A stretch of DNA of 64,000 bases, taken from Tetrahymena thermophila SB210. Lineage: Eukaryota > Ciliophora > Oligohymenophorea > Hymenostomatida > Tetrahymenidae. Within the stretch, counting starts at the first letter, position 1. Every line of letters starts with the position of its first letter. Shown piece by piece: positions 41,001 through 53,600 of the stretch. Position numbers and translations under genes: made by a program. Location of the stretch: contig NW_002475959.1 of the NCBI RefSeq assembly GCF_000189635.1, positions 248,001 to 312,000 of the forward strand. Reading direction: 5' to 3'. Below the pieces are notes generated by a model, which saw only the letters and a list, made by a program, of their open reading frames with translations, did not search any database and had not been told where the DNA came from.

Positions 41001-44000
41001 AAATTTAATGAATTCAACGAAGAATAAAATATAATTTAAAAATAAGAAAAACTTACTTAAACAGGAAATAAACTATCCTGTCTCTTCATAAGAGCAGGTT
41101 AGATATTTTCAAAAATAGATTACTTGATTTCATTCAACTAGCTTTATTTTACTATTATAATTCCTCTCAATTTGGCATTTTAATATTTCTCATTTGCTAA
41201 TCCTATTTTAATTGCAATAGAAATTTTAGTCATAATAAACGAGCTCAGGTATTTCTTATAGCTAATTAACTCATATAAAAATGTTAAGGTGACAAATTCT
41301 AAGCTTAAAGCAACTAATTGTAAAATATTATCAATATTTTATTATTTATTTCAAAGATTTCTTTAGAATTAGGATGTATTATTAACTAAATTTGAATCCA
41401 AAATAAAAATTACAAAATTATTAATTTTTTTTAAAAAACAAATAAATTTTTTAATATTTAATTAATAAAAATAAATAAAAAATTAATAAATTTTCATAAT
41501 TAAAAGCTTAAAATCAGTAAAATTCATCAAGTGAATTCAAGGAGTAAAAATATTCTCTTAAAATCCTCAAAAAAAAATAAGATTAGGCTTGCTTGATGGT
41601 GATTTTAGAAGTTTTGTTACTTGTACCTTTTTCAGTTATTTTTGACTTAATTTAAATCGAAGAATTAAATTCTAGTTTTGAGATTACTTTCCTCAAGTTG
41701 ATTCGGATTATTCCCTATTTCAGAATATTTAATATTTTTTCCAAATTGAAAAAGAAAAATATTTATTTATACAAAGTTATCGAGACTCTTATTTTGTATA
41801 TTTTGCTATGCCATGTCCTTGGATGTATATTTATCCTACTTGGAAAAATAGAATCAGATTTTAATTCTTCTTGGATGATTAAAGTTCCTGCTCCCCAAAA
41901 AAATTTTCCTAAAAACATTGTAATTATTTTTAATTTTTAAATTAATTTAAATTTTTATCTTTTAAGAGAGCATAATTAAATATCAGTAATGAGAGCTTAT
42001 ATCTACATGCAATATATTGGGCATATGTAACTACATCTCATGTTGGGGTTGGAGATGTTACTGGAGTTAACTTAAGAGAAAAGGTTTTTAGTATATTAGT
42101 TATGTACATTTCAACATTTACCCATATCATCTTCTTTGGAAACTTAGCTTCTATGGCAAAGGAAGCTGCTTTTGTGCTCAAAATTAAGTTAGAATAAAAA
42201 TATGAAAAGATATTTCAAACAATAAGTCTTTTTAATCTTACTTCATTCAAAATATAACTTGATGTAATTGATTTATTATTAAATTCAAAATAAATTTAAT
42301 AACCACGAATAAAAAATTAAATTTTCATATTCTTATTTAAAATTAAAAAAATATAGACCTATATAAACTTTATTTGGAATGACTCATATGGCTTAGATGA
42401 AAACCAAATTTTGGAGAAGATACCTTTTTCTTTAAAGGTAGAAATCTTCAAAAATAGATACAAAAACTGTATTAATTAAACATTTATTTTCAAGTCTAAT
42501 TCCTGGTAAGTAGATATGGATATTGTTCATTCTATTCTCAGATTTATGAAAGTCAAAATTTTTTTATCAAATGACATAATAGCTGAAGCTGGTAAATCCT
42601 ATGAAGATTTATATATCTTTTTATAGGGTAAATATGTTGCATATCAATTAAACGGTAAAAAAGCTTTTGAAGCTTCAGTCGGAGATTTCTTTGGAGGATC
42701 TTAAACAGACTCACCTCTTACAATTTATTATCAAGCAAAGTAAAATAATTTAATTACAAGCTTTTTTTATTTATCAATTTTTAAAAGAACTATTTGTAAG
42801 GTAGGTGTTATTGATAAATAATATGTAAAGTATCTATAGCAAATCTTCCCTGACTGGTATGAAAAAATTATTGACAAATAAAAAAAAATTAATCAAAACT
42901 TTCTCTTTGATTTGAGCTTTTTCTAAGAAGATTATTACTATCATTAAGAGAAAACCTAAAATAGGTTTATAGTAAACAATAAAAATCAATTAATTGATTT
43001 TAGTTATAGTGTGAAACTATTAGATCACTACAAGTATGTTGCAACAAGCTTTTTTGAAGTGGAAGTAGCTGTGGATAATGATGAGGATAATAAAAATAAT
43101 TTACAAAATATATAAATTTTAAATTAAATTAATACAACAGAAGAAGATGACTCTGAAAGTGAAGGTCTTAACAAAGAATAAAATCCTAATGAAGTATCTA
43201 TAGGCATCAAAAAATCACTTTAATAAGCTAATCAAAATAATAATAATTGGGCAAAGAAGAATGAAGATAGAAAACGTAGCGTTCTTTTTGAATTTTAAAA
43301 CATCTCCATACACAAAAGCAATTTCTTTGATGTATTTAATTTATAATTTGGAATAAAAAATAAATCTTTTTTTAAATTAACAATATAGGATAGTTCTTAA
43401 AAAAGCGATTCTTATCATAGACCTTTTATTATCTGTCTACCATATAAGGCTTAAGCATCTTCTAAATCAACCTTAGCTAAAGATATGATTATTCTACACT
43501 TTAATTACATCTACAAACTAGCTTTTATTAAAGATTCTAAATATAACTACTTTCTACATCCTTACTCTTCAGCTTCTTATTATGTTTAACTCATTAATCT
43601 TCTCTTCACTATTTATAGTCTCATTTTTACTCCTATTTACGTCTGCTTTGAAGTTGAGCTATCTACATTACCATTAGTGTTTGAAGTATTTATTACAATT
43701 TAAAACTTCTTTAAAACTAAAAAAACTATTATAAAATAAAAGATATTTTTCTGCTCAATTGGCAAATAATATATTTTTAATGATACTTTCCTTATATTTT
43801 ATTGATTTTACTTATAGAAAATCATTAAAAAATCATTTTTAATTTTGCTGATACTAATTTTACAATTTAAATTTTTGAACTCTGACGATTATTTAAATTA
43901 ATTTTTATAAAATAAATATTTCAAGAAATTTTATTATTAAGTATATATATATATATTGAATTTATTTAAAAGCTTGTAAAACAAAAAATAAGCTAAATTT

Positions 44001-46575
44001 TTTAATAAATAAGGTGATCCATACTGTTTATCAATTTATTGAATTATTTATCGATTTGAGAACTCCATATTTTAAGTAAGGCTTATTAGTCACAAATAGC
44101 AAGAAAATTTTAAGTTATTTGTGGGAGAAGAGCAATTTTAAGCTAAGAATAGCTTGTCTCTTACCTTTAAATTTAATATTTTGGTAAGTAAGCTTAGATT
44201 ATTAAGAAAGGTCATTTGTGCTTAAACTTATCTTTCTTTTGCTAAGAGGCATAAGATTATTATAAATATTTAATTTAGATTCAATTCTTGTAAGGATTTA
44301 AACACATAATAAATCTAAGCAAAAAGCTCTTGGTATGTTAGTTGGTTTTTTACACGTGTTAATAATATGGCACTACTTTTCATCTCTATGGATTTGGTAT
44401 GTTTATAACATCTCAGCCCCTTAATTTGTAAATAAATTTCAAACAACTACATTAAATGTTTTCTATTTCACTAAAAATAAATAAATAAATAGCCTCAATC
44501 TAACTGGGTCGATGCGAACAATTTATAGAATGCCGATTTAATTAGTAAAATACTCAACGGGCTCTTTTTTGTAATGAGTATTGCTACAACATGTGGATAT
44601 CCAAATATGAAATCTTATAATGATATTGAGAGGATATTCTTTATATTTACTATTTACTTTGGAAATGCTATAATTGCTTACGATTTTGGTTTGATTGCTG
44701 CTTAATCGTTGCTTTTACCTGAAAAATATTAGGAAATTGACAAAAAAATCAAGTAATTACTAACAGATATACTTATTTATTAATTAAAATATTTTTAAAA
44801 ATAACAAATTAGATAGTTTAAAATTTTGCTAAATATCGGAAATGATAATAATAAGAATATCAACTTAACGAAGCTTCATAAAAAAATTGAGCTTTCGTAT
44901 CTTTATAAGCTATATTCAAATGTGTTTATAGAAGATTAACTAAAATAAATAAGACTGTTGATACCTTAAACACTTGTAATTTTTTAAGAATTATTATTTA
45001 AAAATAAAATAAAATTATTAAATAAAAGTATGACTAGCTCCTTTACAGTCATTAAGCTAAATACCTGTAAAAAATACCACTTTTACTTGAGCTTTCAAAA
45101 TTTTCTCAATTTAGAAATATTTAAAAGCATATTGAACTCAAAGTTTTCTTGCCTTATGATTATATAATAAAGAAAGATTCAAAAAATGGTAACCTATGCT
45201 TTGTTAGTAAAGGTAATGTCAATATCCTTTCTCCAAAAGAAGATGCAGTTATTCACACTTTATATGAAGGTGATTTTTTTAGCTCAGTAACTTTAACTAA
45301 ATACGGGAAAACTACTTCTTGTAGAATTTTTACTTCTAATATTGCAGAAATAGTGTAAATTAAACATAAAAATGTGAAATTAATGTTTGAGATTTTCCCT
45401 GAATTTTAAAACACGATTTATAAGCATGGTAAATAAAAAAAATTTTTAATATTTTATTCAATTTTCTTTAATTAAAAGCAAGGAGATAAATTTGTGTACC
45501 TATTGCATAAAATTAAGTAAGACTGAATCTACTTAGTGACTATTAGGAAGAAGCCTTCTCATAAATAAATACTATTCGTTCAAAAATGCACACTAAATTT
45601 ATTAACAAAGATTTCAATGATAATATTAATATTTTTTTTACTTAAGATTATGAGGAATAGCAAATTTTTAAAAATTTTATTAGCAGCAAGATTAATTTTT
45701 TAGATTAAAAGCAGTAATAAGTTTAATCTGAAATTTAGATAAGAAAGAAAAGTGAATTCTTTCATAGCAATATATCTGAAATATAATAATAATAATTCAA
45801 TGAAATTGATTAAGTGTAAATTTCTCAAATACCTTTTTCATAGGAGAGTATATTTAGTGATAATCCAGGTTTTCATATCAAAAGAAAAAATAATGTGAAT
45901 AAGAAGAAATAATTTTTACTTGAAGATGATGATGGTTGTTTTTAAGTAAATAATCCCTCCTATTAATAAACTGAATCTACTAAAAATGTGTCAGATAAAT
46001 AAATATGTATCGATCCATATTAAAGAAATAATTAACAATAAAATATAGCATTTTTTAGATCTAAATCTAGTAAAAATGTATCTAAAAAATACCATCCAAG
46101 CTATTTTAAGAAATAAAATTCTCAATTAAACTAACTTAAAGAAGATTTATTAATTAGTGAATTTGATTTAAACAATCAAAATCAAGGATAAGATTAACTC
46201 AATAATATACAAAAACTTAATTCTTTGTAATAGTCTTTAATTTTCAATGATGAAGCTTTTATAGATTATAAAGGTAAATATTAAAATTTAATTATTATTT
46301 TATTTAAAGTATTAAAAATAAATTTAATAGATTTAAAATAAACTGATGGAGATAACAATCAATAGTTAAATGAAGAAAAAATTGATGAAGCCTCGAATTT
46401 AAAAAATGATGATTAAAAATATAGAAGCAAAAAATAGCTGAATAATTATTAAAGGAAATTTTAGTTATATAAAAATATCTAAAATGAACATGAAAAAGAT
46501 TAACTTAATGTAAATAAAAATAGTAATCGTAAATTCAGTAGTTTTGAATTAACGAAGAATAATTAAGAATTTTGA
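35014..46575 (+). CDS. four-repeat cyclic-nucleotide-gated-type channel, copy 2
   Basis: Twenty exons give 3,069 residues from ATG 35014 (a second ATG follows at once) to TGA 46573-46575. Repeat I: S1-S2 in exon 1, pore GSCFGDVYP (about 36026-36052), binding domain with the intact cassette FGEIAILINQHRT. Repeat II: S4 RLFRLLRLIKFRR with basic residues every third position, pore QGAYGD immediately after an intron, C-linker HKxxE-type helices, binding domain with FGG. A linker of ~560 residues contains a polyserine run. Repeat III: S4 LIRIIPYFRIF, pore HVGVGD (42039-42056), binding domain with FGGS. Repeat IV: S4 LLRGIRLL, pore TTCGYP (about 44588-44605), degenerate binding domain. The tail of ~345 residues is Q/N/K rich. 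Exon lengths match copy 3 for most of the transmembrane exons. Inference: a single-chain asymmetric cation channel; ligand and ion unknown. Confidence 0.83.
35014..46575 (+). other. exon map of channel copy 2
   Basis: Exons: 35014-35326, 35621-36176, 36487-36596, 36650-37180, 37392-37660, 37717-38359, 38637-38970, 39026-39437, 39489-41319, 41507-41919, 41967-42263, 42357-42739, 42788-43331, 43389-43685, 44014-44427, 44493-44752, 44813-44975, 45029-45428, 45479-46273, 46331-46575. Total 9,210 bases, divisible by three. The start of exon 9 is the least certain boundary: an acceptor at 39488 keeps the frame, whereas a nearer one at 39470 does not. An acceptor three bases later is equally possible for exon 5. 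Confidence 0.7.
40246..40287 (+). repeat. AGT/AGC triplet run encoding polyserine
   Basis: Tandem AGT and AGC codons in the repeat II-III linker of copy 2 encode a serine-rich stretch with one isoleucine. The equivalent place in copy 3 (52600-52620) has only a few serines, so the run is specific to this copy. Confidence 0.7.
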
Positions 46576-47691
46576 ATTTGTTGAAATTTTTTAAGATTTG
46601 CAATTTATTTATAACCATAATTTTTAATAAACAGATGAATGATAATTAATTGTCTTGTTATCTTTTCAACTGTGTTATTATTTAAATAATTGTTATTTTT
46701 ATATTCAATTTATAATTAAATTAACAAAGCATAAAAAATTAATTGTTTTTAATAATTTTTAGTGTTTTAAGTTGTTCTTTATAACAAGTAGTTTAATTCT
46801 TTATTAAAAAGTTTAGAAAAAGAATAAAAAATGTTTTAATTTTAAGTTATATTATTTATTCTAAACTTTATAAATGTGATTATTAAATTTAATTTGCTTA
46901 TTTAATTTTAATTTGTGTAATCTTCTTAACTTTTAATAAATAAAATGACTTCTAAAATTAATTTATCCTTGATAATTATTTTATTTTTTTATTATAGTTA
47001 TATAATTTGAAATGAATTTCAAGTTAAATAATTACAAAAAATATTTTATAATTTCCTAAATTACTTTTTCTTAATTTAGAATTGATTTAAATATCTAATT
47101 ATTTAACAAAATTAAGCATTAATTGATACTGTGAATTCTTATTAATCAACACAACTTATTTTCTCAAAAATTTGGTTATGAATAAGATAAATTTTAAGAA
47201 AATAAATTCAAGATAATCATTTTAGATTCTCTAAAATATTATTGAATAAGGTATTTAGTTATATTTTCCTTCATAAATTAAAATAGTATTGTTTTAGTAA
47301 AGCTCATGCTAAATAAATAAATATTAACTAAAAAAACCTAAATTAATATTTTATAGTGATTTGGAACTATTTAAAAAAAAAAATTAATAATTTAGTTTGA
47401 TTGTTAGTGCGTATGATTACTTTATATTTTTTGGGGTAATTACAATTACAATATATGAAATGTATTAAAATCAAATAGATAAAGTGTAGAAGAACATAAA
47501 AACTTGATTAATAACTTCTATTATTAAATATTCAAAATCTAATAATTATCAAATAGTAATTAATTGTATTTTAATAAAAACACTGTAACAATCCTAGCAA
47601 GTAAAAGGATTTGCTATTTATAAAGCAGTATTGGCAGCAAAACTCACATATATTTATCTTATAATTAGTCCTTACTAAATAGAGCTAGAGG
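46576..47691. promoter_or_regulatory. spacer between channel copies 2 and 3
   Basis: A+T-rich. The right part (about 47240-47691) is similar to the DNA just upstream of copy 4. The left ~650 bases show nothing recognisable. Confidence 0.5.
47240..47691 (+). repeat. duplicated 5' flank of channel copy 3
   Basis: About 450 bases that align with 58850-59340 upstream of copy 4. Shared landmarks include TAGTTTGATTGTTAGTGCGT (near 47393), AGCTCATGCTAAA and TAGAGCTAGAGGATGA at the start codon. It is probably the promoter and 5' UTR carried along in the gene duplication. Confidence 0.7.
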
Positions 47692-50600
47692 ATGATTGCC
47701 AAATAAACAGTTTTATTAAATAGATTTAAAGATTTAAAATAAAAAAATGAGTATCATTCTTATCTGAAATCAACAAGCTTTCTATGGAATGTTTCTATAT
47801 TCTTTATTGATTTATATGTTGTATCTACATACCAGATATGGCTTGCTTTAAATTTAAATCCATACAGCATGTACATAATATTAGGCATATCACTTGAGTT
47901 CATTTATTTAGTAAATCTCATTTTAATTATTGCTATAAAAAATAAATCAAGCAATATGCGATATTACTTCTTTACTCATCTGAAATTCAACAGTATTTAT
48001 TCAAGTAAAAATTATTTTAACATAGAATTTATTTTTAACTCTTAACAAAGAAGCAAAATTGATTTAATATTTTTGTTGAAATAAATAAAAAAGGTTCTTT
48101 ATCGTTGATGAATCTTATATCTTTAATTCCTACTCATCTGATAATAATTGTGTATTTACAAAAATAAGGATATACTGATATTTAATAGGATATGAATTTT
48201 CCTAAAGCTCTCAACTTAGCTCTATTAACAAAGCTTCTAAGATTTTTAAATATAAAAGAATTCCTATATAAATTTGAGCACTTAGTCAAATTTCTAGATT
48301 TTAATAAACTCACTTTTTTTAGAATATTTGTTTCTTTTTTTCAGCTTTTGTAAATTACTCATTTATTTGCTTGTTGTTTTGTCTTCTATAATATATACAT
48401 AGAGTCTGGCTACTTTTCTGTGACTTCCTATGATATTTCGGGTAATTATATGAAATATGTAGTGGGATTATAATGGGCAGTTGAATCTATGATAGGTTCT
48501 AGCTTTGGTGATGTTTATCCTCCTACAGATGGTGAAATATTCTTGACATTTATTTCTATGATTGCTGGAGGTGTATTTTATTGTAAAATCTTTTCTGATT
48601 TTAGTAGTCTTCTTTAAATCAGTAAACAGTTTACTCTTGAACTAAGGTAAAATTAATTATTTTTAACTTGTGGCTTAACATATTTTTGAATAGTTTTATT
48701 CTATCTTTCAAGAATTAAATGAATATAAACTAATGTAATTTTAAAATAGTAATATCAAATTCTGATCAATTAAGCTAGCTTTTCAGTAATATTTAAATCG
48801 AAATAAAGATAGAATGAATATATTCAAGCATAATATCAAATTGTTTCTATTAAAAGCTAAATATATTTATTTTTTTTGTTATTAGACAGAAGTAAAAGTA
48901 GGCTTACTTACTTGCAAACAATAAATAAGTCTCTTAAAAAACATTTGACAAAATATAAAATTTTTATAACAACTTTGAAGAAGGATAAAAAATATGTAAA
49001 CATTCATAAATTAATTAACTGAAACCTTTAATTTCAAATTTATTAACAGAAACGTTTAATTTCAAATTAATCTAATTTAAATTATTTAATTTTACAGTAA
49101 TGTATTATAGCATAATAAAAGAACTTCCTTCTCAATTAAAGCATGAGGTGGAATTAAAATTTTAATAGAACTTAGTACAAAATGTGTAAATATTTAATTT
49201 GGGATAAACTGAGTTTGTAGCTAAAATTCTCAAAAAAATGTATCCTAAAGTAGCTTTAAAAGATGATTTTGTATTAAAAATGGGAGAATCAGCCTAAGAC
49301 TTTTACATTTTAGCGAAAGGCCGGGTAGAGATAGTGAATTAAGATAAAAAGTAGGTGATTAGAGTTTTAGAGCCAGGAGCTTACTTTGGAGAAATCGCTA
49401 TCCTGATAAGTTAATATAGAACATGTTATGTCAAAGCCCAGACTGATTGCATATTTATGTGCATAAAAAAAGATGACTTTTTAAAAATTTTAAACAAATT
49501 TCCAGAAATAAAGGACTTCATTCTAAGAGTTGGTTTACAAAGAATGGGTGGAACTAAAAACTATGAAGATATTTTTCATAATACTGATAAATGCTAAATA
49601 AATAAATTGTCTCTGCAGGAAATTAAAAGTAAATCTTTTAGATTTTAAAATAATGAATATTTTCATTGTACTATAAAACTATAAATCTTAATCAAATTTT
49701 TTTAAAGTTGTACTTTTATATTTTAATAATAATAAAACAAACTATGAGTTTCTAATTATTTAAATTCAATTAGAAAATGCTAATTAATATTATTTATAAT
49801 ATCTATAAGATACATAAAACTCTAACCATTCACATATCGAAAGAGGACATTTATAGGATACCATTTAAAATAATTATTTTACCAACGCAGATTATCTGAA
49901 CTCAAAAAGTCCTTAAAATAAATCATAAAAATAATATCTAATCAATGAACAAGCTAAATTTATAGGAGAAAGTATAAATATCTCTTTCGAAAATGAAAAT
50001 TTAAAGAGAAAAATACAAGGAATTCGAAAAAAAAAAGACTTAAAAGTCTTAGTCCTGAACTAGAAAGTAATTTAAATTTTTGTATTTAATCTATATATTA
50101 TTTTTATTACTTTTTTAAGGTGATGATGTACTGGGCTATGGTTTTGCTTTTAGTTTTAACTTACAATCTTTTTTACTCTCTTTACAGTGTTTTATTTAGT
50201 GAAGACTTTGCTGGGGATGTTCCTATAGTTCTAGAAGCACTAAGTTTTTTAATTAATTTTATTGACTCTCTTATATTCTCGTAACTTTCAACTTTTTCAA
50301 GAAAAGATAATGAATTTATTTTGAACAGAAATAAAATATTATTCAACTACTTAAATAAGGAGTTTTTCTTTGACGTATTAGCCACTGTACCTTTTTCTAA
50401 CATTTATCAATTAGTTTGCAGTGGGCAAGAGTTTGAAAATAGCTTAATTTATATCAGACTGTTTAGGCTATTAAGATTAATCAAATTTAGGAGATTTTAG
50501 TAATATATTTATATTTTGCAAGATCAGTACAAAATTAATTTTAAGTATGCAGCTTTAATTAAACTTGCATATGTATACTTTTTCCTCAATCACCTAAATG

Positions 50601-53600
50601 CTGGTATCATGTACATACTTTGTAAATATGAATATGATAATAATTTAAGCTACTCTTTAGGAGTTTAAATGGATGGTTAATCAATTGAATAAGAAAGACC
50701 CTTTATGATTAAAAATGTTTATGTAAATTTCCTGTATTGGTCTTTCTGCGTTAGTACTCAAGGTATAATTTACAATTTAACACTTTAAAATAATTTAAAA
50801 GTTCATATTTATATTTAGAGTAAAAAAATATTTTCGAAGCAAGTTATTAAAATAATTGATTTCTTTATTAATAGATTTTATTAACTTAAAATAAGAATTC
50901 ATATTTTATTTGTATTACATTTATATTTGATATAATCTTAGGAGCATATGGAGATATATGGGCTATGAGCTCATTAGAAAAGACATACTAAAATGTTACA
51001 AACTTACTTTTTAAGATATTTTTCTGTTTCTTGTTTGCAAATTTAGCTTCAGTTACAGCTGTATCGAAAAATAAACTTGAACAATACTTGGAGGAGGTAG
51101 ACTCTTTTAAATATTGGTCTAAATTGATAGGGCTCCCTACTGAAATTTAAAATAAAATTATACAATTTTACAATAACAAGTGGTATCATCAAAAAGGTAT
51201 CGAAGATAAAGAATTAGAAGAAACCTTACTACCGGATAACATTAAAGATAAAATTTTGCACCAGAAAATGAAATTGTAATTTAAAATAAAATGCTTCTTC
51301 AATATTTTTAATATTATTTATTTTAATAAAGTATCGTTAAATTAATAAATCCGCTTCAAAATTCATAATTAGATAGTATTTTAACACTATTTCTTAAAAA
51401 ATTTGAGAAAATTATCATCACATAAGGAGAATTTGTTTTCTAAAAAGGAGATTTGGCTCAAGAAATTTACTTTATCGAAGAAGGGTTAGTGTAAATAGTT
51501 AATACTAACAACAATGAAGAAGAAGTCTTAGCTGAAATAAGTGAATATGGTTATTTTGGAGGCTTAGAATTTATAAATATAGTTCCTTCTCTCAGAAAAG
51601 TTTCTGTAAGGGCTAAAACTAATACATCACTTTTTATGCTTGAACTTGATTAGTATTGTCAATTACTTGAAGAATATCCATTTGCTAAAATGTTTATACA
51701 AAACATCTATCCACAAAAACAGACAGAAGTATTTATTTCTCCTAATTTTTATAAAATTTAACTTTTGTTGAATTAAAATAATTAATAGAACAATAAATAA
51801 AAGATGTTTGAAGATAGAATCTTAAAATAAAATAGAAATAAAAACTTAATAGACTTAGTTGATTTTAAAAATTGCTATGTTGAGAATGAAGCTAACTTAA
51901 ATAATTAAGAGTTTAAGTAAATTCATTAAAAACAGAATGCCGCTGAGAATTGCAAAATGAAAATATAATTAATTAACCAAGAAAAATAAATCACAATTAA
52001 TTAATAAATTCTAAAGAATAAAAATGATAACTAAATTTTGTTATACAATGATCTGATTAGTTCTGTTTGTTAAACTAAGGTGTGCTCAGAGTAAAGCTAT
52101 TTTTATAATTAACCAAATACTCATAATCTTTAAGATTTATAATCTACACATCAATATTAGCAAAATCCATAACAAATTGAGTTGATGCGATTTGATAAAT
52201 AAGAATCAAGCTAAATAAAAGAAAGGACCTTTAACATTTAATAAGATAACTAAATAAATTTAAATACTGAATTGAATTAGAAACAAGAAAATAATGTAAC
52301 TCAATAATAATTATAAAAAATAAATTTTATTTAACTTTAATAAAACGATTAAATTTTAGAGAACATTAATAAAAGTTAATTAAAGTAATAAGAACCATAG
52401 TTAATAGCTATATAAAATTTTAAGTAACCAGAATAAATTAAAATTTAGTAGCTCAATTAATCAGAAAGGAGATTAAGTTTAATTTATTTTGATGATAGTA
52501 GTGATTTTTAAAATTATAAAAAACTATAAAATGTAAAAAATAATCAATTAAAATTGAACACTCATAGTAATCTAAGCTAAGCTTAGATTAGAGTAGAAAG
52601 TAATAGCAGTCTTAGTCAAGATAGTTAAAATAACTTTCCAAAAAAATATAGACAAAAACGATAGAAAAAACGTTTAAGCCAACTCAACTAATATAAAATT
52701 AATTATTTAAAGAAGAAGAAATAAAGCTTTTTATTCGAAGATTTACAACTGAATGATATTAATTAAAAACAAAATAATCATTTTTTATGCAATTCTTCGT
52801 TTGGAGATAATTCATAGAATACGAACTTACTAATATCTAAAAATAGTCTAACAAATTTCAATTTAGATTAATTAGAAATAATTCATAACATTAAGAAATT
52901 TGACTCTGATGAGTTTAATTTTAATTAAAATGATCTTTCATTTTTAGATTTAGAGATGGAATAAAACTAAAATTTTGAGAAAATACAAAGTTATTTTGAT
53001 AAAAATTTAGAATTTTAGGTTCTAGTCGATCGAATTTGTGACCAAACTAAATAGTATAATTCTTAGTTAACTGATTAGGAATTCTACGAATTTGAAGAAA
53101 TTATAGAAATAATTGGTATAACTTAAAATGAAATTTAAGAAGAGAGTTAACTAAATAATAAAATTAACTTAAGTGGAATGTATGAATAAGATATTCGTAA
53201 TTTACAGTAGAATCAAGATCAATCATAAATAATTTCTAATATAAATTCAAACTACTTAGATTACAGTACATTTAATGATAGCTATTACTAAATTAATGAA
53301 CTTGATAAAAGCATATCTTATTCTTAATTCAGTTTTGATTTAGAAGAACCTATTAAAGATGATGACTGTAAAGATGGATTGTCAAAGCAAATAAATTAAA
53401 GCTAACTTTTAAATTAAAAAAATTAAAAAACCAATAAGCTAAGAGAAGGATTTGTAAAATTTTTACTAAATGTATACATCACTTTTTCAAAAACAGAAAG
53501 TTTGATATCCTTAACTCAGCTTTATTTTACAATAATAATTCCTCTTTATCTTGCATTTAAAGAAATATCTTTCTAAAGTCCTATTCTTATTTCAGTTGAA